Origin: Saccoglossus kowalevskii
Taxonomy: Eukaryota; Hemichordata; Enteropneusta; Harrimaniidae
Assembly: GCF_000003605.2 (NCBI RefSeq)
Contig: NW_003135833.1
Span: 295,480 to 349,527, forward strand
Length of the DNA: 54,048 nt
Reading direction: 5' to 3'
The position numbers were made by a program, and so were the translations under genes. Numbering within the stretch: the stretch's first letter is position 1; each line of letters starts with the position of its first letter. The notes below the pieces were generated by a model. It was not told where the DNA came from. It searched no databases and saw nothing but the letters and a program-made list of their open reading frames with translations. Shown here one piece after another: positions 38,401 through 47,400 of this stretch.

Positions 38401-41400
38401 GCACGCATAATACCGCAGAGATACCGCATAATAAAAACAAAAAACAAGATGTCTGCCAGTTGACTATCTTTGATCCAATTGCGAAATAAATCGTCATGAA
38501 CATGTATCCTAACATATATAATCTATGTACCAAGTTTGAATGACACCTGACAAAGCATGTCCAAAATACAACATTTTCAAAAAACAAGATGGCTGCTAGT
38601 CGGCCATCTTGAATCAAATCACTGAACCACTGCATGTGCATATGTCCCACATAAGGTACTAGGCACATGCAAAGAATGAACAGAATCGGTCCACAGGATT
38701 CTGAAATATGACTCTGGACAGACTGACGCATGGACGGACGGACACACGAACGGACGGACAGACTCAAGAACTCACGTACGGTCGGGGACATGTATCCTAA
38801 CATGTATGATCTATGTACTAAATTTGAATGAAAACTGACAAAGCATGTCCAAAATACAACATTTTCAAAAAACAAGATGGCTGCCAGTCAGCCATCTTTG
38901 ATCCAATTGTGAAAAAAATCGTCATGGACATGTATCCTAACATGTATAATCTATGTACCAAGTTTGAAAGAAAACTGCCAAAGCATGTCCAAAATACACT
39001 ATTTTCAAAAAACAAGATGGCTGCCAGTCGGCCATTTTGAATCAAATCGCTAAACCACTGCATGTGCATATGTCCCATATAAAGTACTAGGCACATACAA
39101 AGAATGAACGGAATCGGTCCAAGGGATTCTGAGATATGACTCCGGACGGACGCACGGACAGAGACCGAATTATAAGTCCCCGTTTTCGGACTTCGTTCGA
39201 ACGGGGACTAATAAAATCCAGCGTATATACCTTCTTTTCTATATTTGACATTCAAATCATCTAAAATCAGTGAAAATCAATTCCATACAAAACACTCAAA
39301 AAATCTTTTCAGCGAAAATTAATTCCAGTTAAAATAAAGTATTTTACAGTATTGTACATAAAGCGAGAGGCGGGAATTGAGTCCCAAACGACGATAACAA
39401 CACAGGCTAAAAACGCAAAGGCTCATGGGTAGACGCTTGTTAGTAAACAATGACACACTATGGCTATAGTTTTAAGGTAGTTGAAGACACTTAACCAGAC
39501 TTTACATGAACCGTATTTGATCATAAATGACAGAGGCATGTCTATGAATGAATCAGTAGACAGTTAAAATATATCACATATGCAAATACTGTAAACCACT
39601 TAATTTTCCCAGCTAGAAATGACACGATTTCAGGATTTTATGGCACCCGTGAAGACAAAAGTTTGCACGTGTCGTAAATCTCAATTGTGATTTTTACATT
39701 TTAACACACTCAACTATATTTTTGTAGGTACATGTATACCATATATGCACTGCATTTCAACTGTGTCAATAGTGAAATAGAAACATTTTGCAGAACTAGT
39801 AGCAGAGAAAAATATTTTTGGTTTTGGTTATAAAAGGGAGATACAGTGACTTTTGTAAATTTACTATTTAGTTCCTGGTATAAAAAATTTAGTAGCTTGC
39901 AGAACCTTCGAGTTCAAAATAATCTATTGGTAAATTATATCAGGTATGAACCCTGAAAACAAGCACATAAATCATTTCAACATCCTGATAAATATTTCAA
40001 TAACTCCAAAGGACAATTTTTAGAATTCAAGGAGCTGGGTAACATAAATAATATTCATTGTTTTGTTACCTAAATAGACTACTAAAGCATAAATTGTACA
40101 TATTTTCATTGGTGTTATGTTCTGTCTATAAAAACATGCATGTTTTTTTCAATTTATATACTCTAGCTGTAATCATTTTTCACTGAAATTCCATTTATAG
40201 TAAAAAATAGGTTTTTATATTTTACAGATAAAGCAAATTCCTAATTACATTTTAATAACATATTTGATAATTTGTGTTTAAGAATTAAAATTGGAAATTA
40301 TGACATTTAATGTGGAAATGTTTTATAATGCTTACAAAAAATAAGATCTTTTACAATATAAAATATCTGATTACATTTTACACCTTACATCTTTATTTAT
40401 TTAAATTACATTATCACGAAAATAAAAACTAATGCCCCTTGCCGACCCTCATTAAATATATCTTGAATAAAATAGAATACTTGAAATATTAAGGTAGTTC
40501 ACTACCATTACCGGTAAAACAAAGAAAAACTTTATCACGGTAAATTATTAAATAATTGTTGTGTGACGATGATACACATACATGTACATGTATGTTATTC
40601 ATATTTAAAGTTTTTATGGAGAAAGGAAGGAGGTGTTTTCAATCATATGCAAAATAATCCAAAAATCTGCCATTTTGCAACACTTTTCATAGGAAACCAA
40701 GTAAACACATTATTCCATGGATAACTTGTACTAATATTCAAAATTCTCCAATTTTTCTTGACAGCCATATGTAGCCCCCCTAACACTATATATCACGAAA
40801 CAAAATTTTGAGATATGATTGAATCTTTCTGCCATAGGAACCTATTGTAAACTACTCAAAAAAACATTTTTGTTCAATTTTCAAGGTTGTTTTGTGGAAA
40901 ACTTTGATAACCATATATTATTTCAGAATTTTTAACATTACAGTAACCCAACCCCTTTTGCTGGATTTCTGAGTATGTTTTTTAAAAGGCAGCAAACTTT
41001 AAAGTGATTGTAACTAAGATTTATCAAAACATGAATATGTGTTTACAACTATTAACCAATACTCAGTATAAAAAGTACTTTGACCTTTATAGTGACAGTG
41101 ATAGCACATAACGAAAGTTCAGGGGTCAAACCAACAGAAAATGAAATGAAAATATACTGGTACATGTAATGCACACTGGTATCAAATACTACTGTAAAAT
41201 CTGTATTAGAAGCTTATTAAAATGGTACAATGCAACAGAGGGAATGCGGCTTCTATTAGAGCATCTACACATACGAGAAATGATGAATTTTTGGTTCTCA
41301 ATTATTTAAAAAGAATGGGTGCGACTTCTATTAGGGAAGCAGCTTCTAATACAGATTTTACGGTACCTCTGAAAATACAGTTTAATTTTCGCTTTTACGC

Positions 41401-44400
41401 AAGTACATTTTCTGGTCAGCTTGACCCCATGTTTTATAAGTTCAATGTTTAATTATTACCATGTACATTGTATAATGTAATCTATATAATTATTCATTCA
41501 TTAAGCTTGTCAGAAAGTACAGTGTATAATAAGAAATTAAAAAAAATAATAATTGTGGTAATACATTTAAAAGTATCTCTCAGTTATATCGAACTGTTAA
41601 AATTGAAAAATATTTTCACAAAAAAGACAAAATTCATTTTATTCACCTTTTAGGAAAGTAGTTCTGAGCACATTATTTCATTATTATTAATTAAAAAAAA
41701 ATGTTTAATTTTTATATACCCTGGGGAGCAGATCTTCTGGCAACCATAAAATTCTGATTGACCAGAGATCACATGTGGCCACAGTCTTTAACTGTGACCT
41801 GTCTGATAGTAATTTTGGCCCCAAGGAAACCATAGAATGCTCCATTTTAACTTAGAATTATCAAAAACTCCACACCCTGGTAGGGAGAACCCTATCTCCT
41901 TCACTTGGTGCACAACTGAATTGCAGTGCTCCCGCTTGCAGTTTTTTTCTAGAAAAACCCCTATACCCATATATTTTTATTTTGCCAATTTGACGACGTA
42001 TAACAATGCTCAATCTTAGCCCAAAAAATCAGAAAATAGATCAGATTTTGATGCTACTGTATTAATCAATCTTAGAAGCCATCACAAATGGTACCATCTG
42101 TTAGGGCAAAGGGTATAAACCAGAATCCACATAAAGATAGGGGTTTTGATTCTTAAGTGAAATTAAACATACTGGTATGTGCCACTTATAGATTAATAGG
42201 TCAATTAGAACAACAACTGTGTATAAATATAGATTTATGTGCAAAACAGGATGCTACTAAGACACCAATGTAATATAGTACAATTCAAAAAGGATTTATT
42301 CACCTACATTTTCTTTTACCTAATTTATATGTAGGTGCTCTATACCCCAGTAACTATATTTTAGTCGATTTAGCCAACTGAACCTTGTATTTTAGCAGAT
42401 TTAGCCACTTATACCTTGTATTTTAGCAGATTTAGCCACTTGTACCTTGTATTTTAGCAGATTTAGCCACTTGTACCTTGTATTTTAGCAGATTTAGCCA
42501 CTTGTACCTTGTATTTTAGCAGATTTATCCACTTGTACCTTGTATTTTAGCAGATTTAGCCACTTGTACCTTGTATTTTAGCAGATTTAGCCACTTATAC
42601 CTTGTATTTTAGCAGATTTAGCCACTTGTACCTTGTATTTTAGCAGATTTAGCCACTTGTACCTTGTATTTTAGCAGATTTAGCCACTTATACCTTGTAT
42701 TTTAGCTGATTTAGCCAACTGAACCTTGTATTTTAGCAGATTTAGCCACTTATACCTTGTATTTTAGCAGATTTAGCCACTTGTACCTTGTATTTTAGCA
42801 GATTTAGCCACTTGTACTTTGTATTTTAGCAGATTTAGCCACTTGTACCTTGTATTTTAGCAGATTTAGCCACTTGTACCTTGTATTTTAGCAGATTTAG
42901 CCACTTATACCTTGTATTTTAGCAGATTTAGCCACTTGTACCTTGTATTTTAGCAGATTTAGCCACTTGTACCTTGTATTTTAGCAGATTTAGCCACTTA
43001 TACCTTGTATTTTAGCTGATTTAGCCAACTGAACCTTGTATTTTAGCAGATTTAGCCACTTATACCTTGTATTTTAGCAGATTTAGCCACTTGTACCTTG
43101 TATTTTAGCAGATTTAGCCACTTCTACCTTGTATTTTAGCAGATTTAGCCACTTGTACCTTGTATTTTAGCAGATTTAGCCACTTGTACCTTGTATTTTA
43201 GCAGATTTAGCCACTTGTACCTTGTATTTTAGCTGAATTAGCCACTTGTACCTTGTATTTTAGCTGATTTAGCCACTTGTACCTTGTATTTTAGCTGAAT
43301 TAGCCACCTGTACCATGTATTTTAGCCAATTTAGCCACCTTTGAAAATATAAGAAAAAAGTGCAGAAAAATTTGGGCGAGAAAGTCTGGTGGTGAAGAGG
43401 ACAAACCAGAACCAAATTAGTTATTATTACAAATATTTTAATATTTTATTTTAGATGATCTAGCCACCGGTACAATGTACATTGTACATTGTACCTTGTA
43501 TTTTAGTTTATCTAGCCTCAACTCATTAGCATGTCTTTCTTATTTGGAAAATATGTGTCAATTTTACTTCACATTTAAATACTTGACTTTGTTTACATTA
43601 GAAGTGCTGTAGATTGTGATTGAAATAGACTCCTGTCATCCATGAATACGAACGTTTGCACAACAGAAAACATTTTTCAGTTCCCCATCGGAATAAATTA
43701 TGACCAAGAGTGAAATCTACTGGAGGGTCTATGGTGAAATACAGGAACACTAGGGAATAACACGTTTGATGATTCAGAATTGAGATTTTTTATAACCTCA
43801 ATAAAGACTGTGCATGACGCCATGTAAATTCAATCGCTACACTTACATGTCCCTTTATGATGGCAGCAGGATATATACGAAACATGTTTTTCTGTAGATT
43901 CATGTATGTATAGTGGATGATGAGTTTCTTTATTTTGTTCTTAAACAGTTTCACTGCTTGAATCTTCATTTAATTTAATATATTCATGACTTAGCCAGTT
44001 TAACATCGTCTTATACAGTAGGAGAATATCCCCAAGTGCTTTCAATGAAAGCAGAAAATATTTTAAAAGAATGCAATAGCAGTTGGGATGCAAATAACAT
44101 GTGGATATAGCATGTCAGACCCATGATTTGGGCATCATATGGTGTCTAAATTAGATTAAGGACTTTTTGGTTGATTTATAGATCAGTGAATATCTATTAC
44201 ACGCACAATGCAATCATCTGTAAACTAACCTGTACATTAAATATACATTCCAATTTCCGATTTGATAAATTCAATTTGCTACATATTCAAGCTTAAAGGG
44301 CATGACAACGACTTTAGAGAAAACATGTATGTACAAAATCTAGGGGCCAGTGCTAAAAAACAGGCATCCAGAAATTACAATATAAGCACCGACTTAGTGT

Positions 44401-47400
44401 TTCTTCAAAAAAATGCACGTAGAGGAGATGAATGTCATTCTATTATCGTGTAATTAAATACTTTAAACCGATTTACTTTCTGGAGTAAGAAATGATAGCA
44501 ATTTATTTAGGATTGAGACTGTTATGCAAAATATTTGATATTTGGAATTTGTGTGAATTGTTGGAAACATGTATGTATACTATTAAATATGCTAAATTTC
44601 CAAGGACCCTAATTTGTGGTTGATGTGTACCTGAGATGTATGTGCAAAAATAACAAAATTTACCAATGTTGAACAATGGCAATTTAACATTAACCAACAT
44701 GCCCTTAAAAGGGCATAAAAGTATGTACACAACACCTGGCAAACAATCCCTGGGAAAGAAGACACATGTGTTGTATACTGTATTATGCAAATTAAAATTA
44801 ATGTACCATCTGTTGAAGTGGGGGTGGTAATTATGATATATACTTATTTAATAAAAAAAGTATGGCCTTAAAAGTATGTACACAACACCTGGCAAACAAT
44901 CCCTTGGAAAGAAGACACATGTGTTGTATACCGTATTATGCAAATTAAAATTAATGTACCATCTGTTGAAGTGGGGGTGGTAATCATGATATATACTTAA
45001 TTAGCACTTTAGTAAACTACACAATCAGATGCTGATAATTGATTTGTCATGGAAAAAAGTTATGAAGATACCACCCAATTTGTCTTTACTGGCAGTACCA
45101 ACGTCAAATCAGTAACGAGTGGTGATTAGACATTTCCCAATCTTAGACAATAATATGATCATTATAAGCTACTGCTCTTGAAGACCAACATAGAATACTA
45201 AGAATTACATCTGTCACCGTAACGCCATAAGTTACAGCGTGCTGTAAGCATCCTCTAATAATAAAAACAAACATGGCTGCCACCAGGGTTTGACCGGACT
45301 CTACACAAAGAAGTTCGTTGATTCTGTTCTAAACATTTAGAATTTCAGCATTCCCATCTTGTATCCTTGGAAGGAAAAGATGTATAATAATAAGGTTATT
45401 ACGAGAACACCTTAAAGTATGCACTCAGACAGTACGCCGTGCACCGCTGCACGTCGGTCGATACTCCAGCTGTACTGTCTTCATGTATACTTTGAGATAT
45501 TTTCGTAATAACCTTATATTATTATGCATTAGGTAGCAAAAACAATAGAATTTATCAGGCAATAAAAACTTGTACAGACAAGTTAAAAAGGTTACATCAT
45601 AAAACATGTCTAAATGTGTTCGGACATCATCATTATTTGGAAAATAGGCATCATAATTACGTCACATTTGAATACCTTTTTTTATTTACCTACACCAGAT
45701 GAAGCATTAATGTAGCACGTGATAGAAATAAATCGAATCATGTCAAACACGAACAATCATTCAGATATGAATCTCATAAAATGCTTTATGTTGGCATTTA
45801 CGGATGTTATATATGACAAATGGGAAAAGATGTATAATAATAAGGTTATCACAAGATTATACTCAGGTAGTACAAAATCACATTGGTTGATATGATCACT
45901 CTCTGTATTGCCTTCATGCATTCTTTACAGTATTCTCGTAATAACTTTGTAACATATTTTCATGACACAACAACTCTATTATTCATATTAAGATTATTCA
46001 CAGGGATAAAATTGCATGAATGTCACTTTGTTTCTAGCCGCAACCTTCTCAGTGTCATAAATGTTTCCGCCAAAACTTTAGTGCAACATTTTGCCTATTT
46101 TATTTATTTTCTACAACTTTTTTTTATTATTTTTAGACCAAATAGAGTATTTTTTGACTAACTTCAAGTCTTGACTAAAAATTTGGTAAATATATGAAAA
46201 AAATGATGTGGTTTTATTTTTTGCATGGTGACAAAAGTTGACATTGCTGTTCAAAGCGATAAGGACCTTAGCGCAGTGGTCGATGGATGCAATAATGCAA
46301 TGCAATACAATAACAATTTTTCTGATGTTAAATTAAAATGGTTCACTGGAATTTACACATTTAGAGTATAACTGAATGACACTTAAGGTAGAAGCCTACT
46401 TATAATTTGGAGAAAATTTGTCATAAATCGTGTGACAATGGCAACTGGTATATTGTGTACAATCATGGAGCTATTGTCCCATGGTACCAAAAATTGCTAT
46501 TCTTAGAACAATTCCATAGAACACAATGTTAAAGAAAAAATGTTTTTTGAGATTTTATAAATCCCAGAATTTTTAAATATTTCAGGACAACAAAAAGTAC
46601 CCCTTTATTAACAATATATTATTTTGTTTTTTATTTTATACATGTTTTATACACTGAAAGTGCCCCTTTATTCCCGTGTGTACAGGTTTTCAGCAACTTA
46701 TCAATTTGATTTAAAAAGTCAGCAATGGTACAGTGGAAATGGCACTGTGGCAGTCAGGATAATGACTGTGGGAAGCTTCAGACCAGGATGGTGGTATAAG
46801 CAAGCATTTTGGCAGTACTGCCATACTATTTGTATCCTGGAAAGAACACTGATTGTGAGTGGGAATTTACTTGCCATATGTATAGGCTATAAATCATCTG
46901 AGTGATCTTGATATTACAATGAGTCATGAAGCGATGATTCAAAATAACTAAAGATCACTTGTAAATGGAGATAAAATAATAAAACATACATTAAAGGGTG
47001 GCAGTCGTCGCGCCGCGTTCTGTTTGATATGGGACTCATGGCGACGTACACAACGCGTGTAATATACATTGTTTATTTACATGAAATTCGAACACGCGCT
47101 GCGCGACGACCACCACGCTTTAAGTTAGAAACTAGTATACTGATATAAAATCACAAATAGCTGTGTAAAAAACCTCTTATCATATGGTTAGCAAATGAGA
47201 CAAGAAAATCACCTCAACAACACACTGACCAGAGCATGATTTATGGCACAGCATGACCAACAGGCCACTACTTTGTAATTTTGAATAAATAATATAACAC
47301 AATTGTCATAACAGTACCATATTTGCAGATTAGAAACACATCTACAATAGAAACACATAAACCAAATACAACAATTGTTGTATACTGAATTATTAAAATA

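Noticed and set aside
41222-41452. 76-codon plus-strand frame
   Set aside because: Its first half lies within the 176-bp inverted-repeat element, and it has no recognisable protein features.
42355-43340. CRISPR-like array
   Set aside because: Units are contiguous 31-bp repeats with no spacers, in eukaryotic intron DNA.
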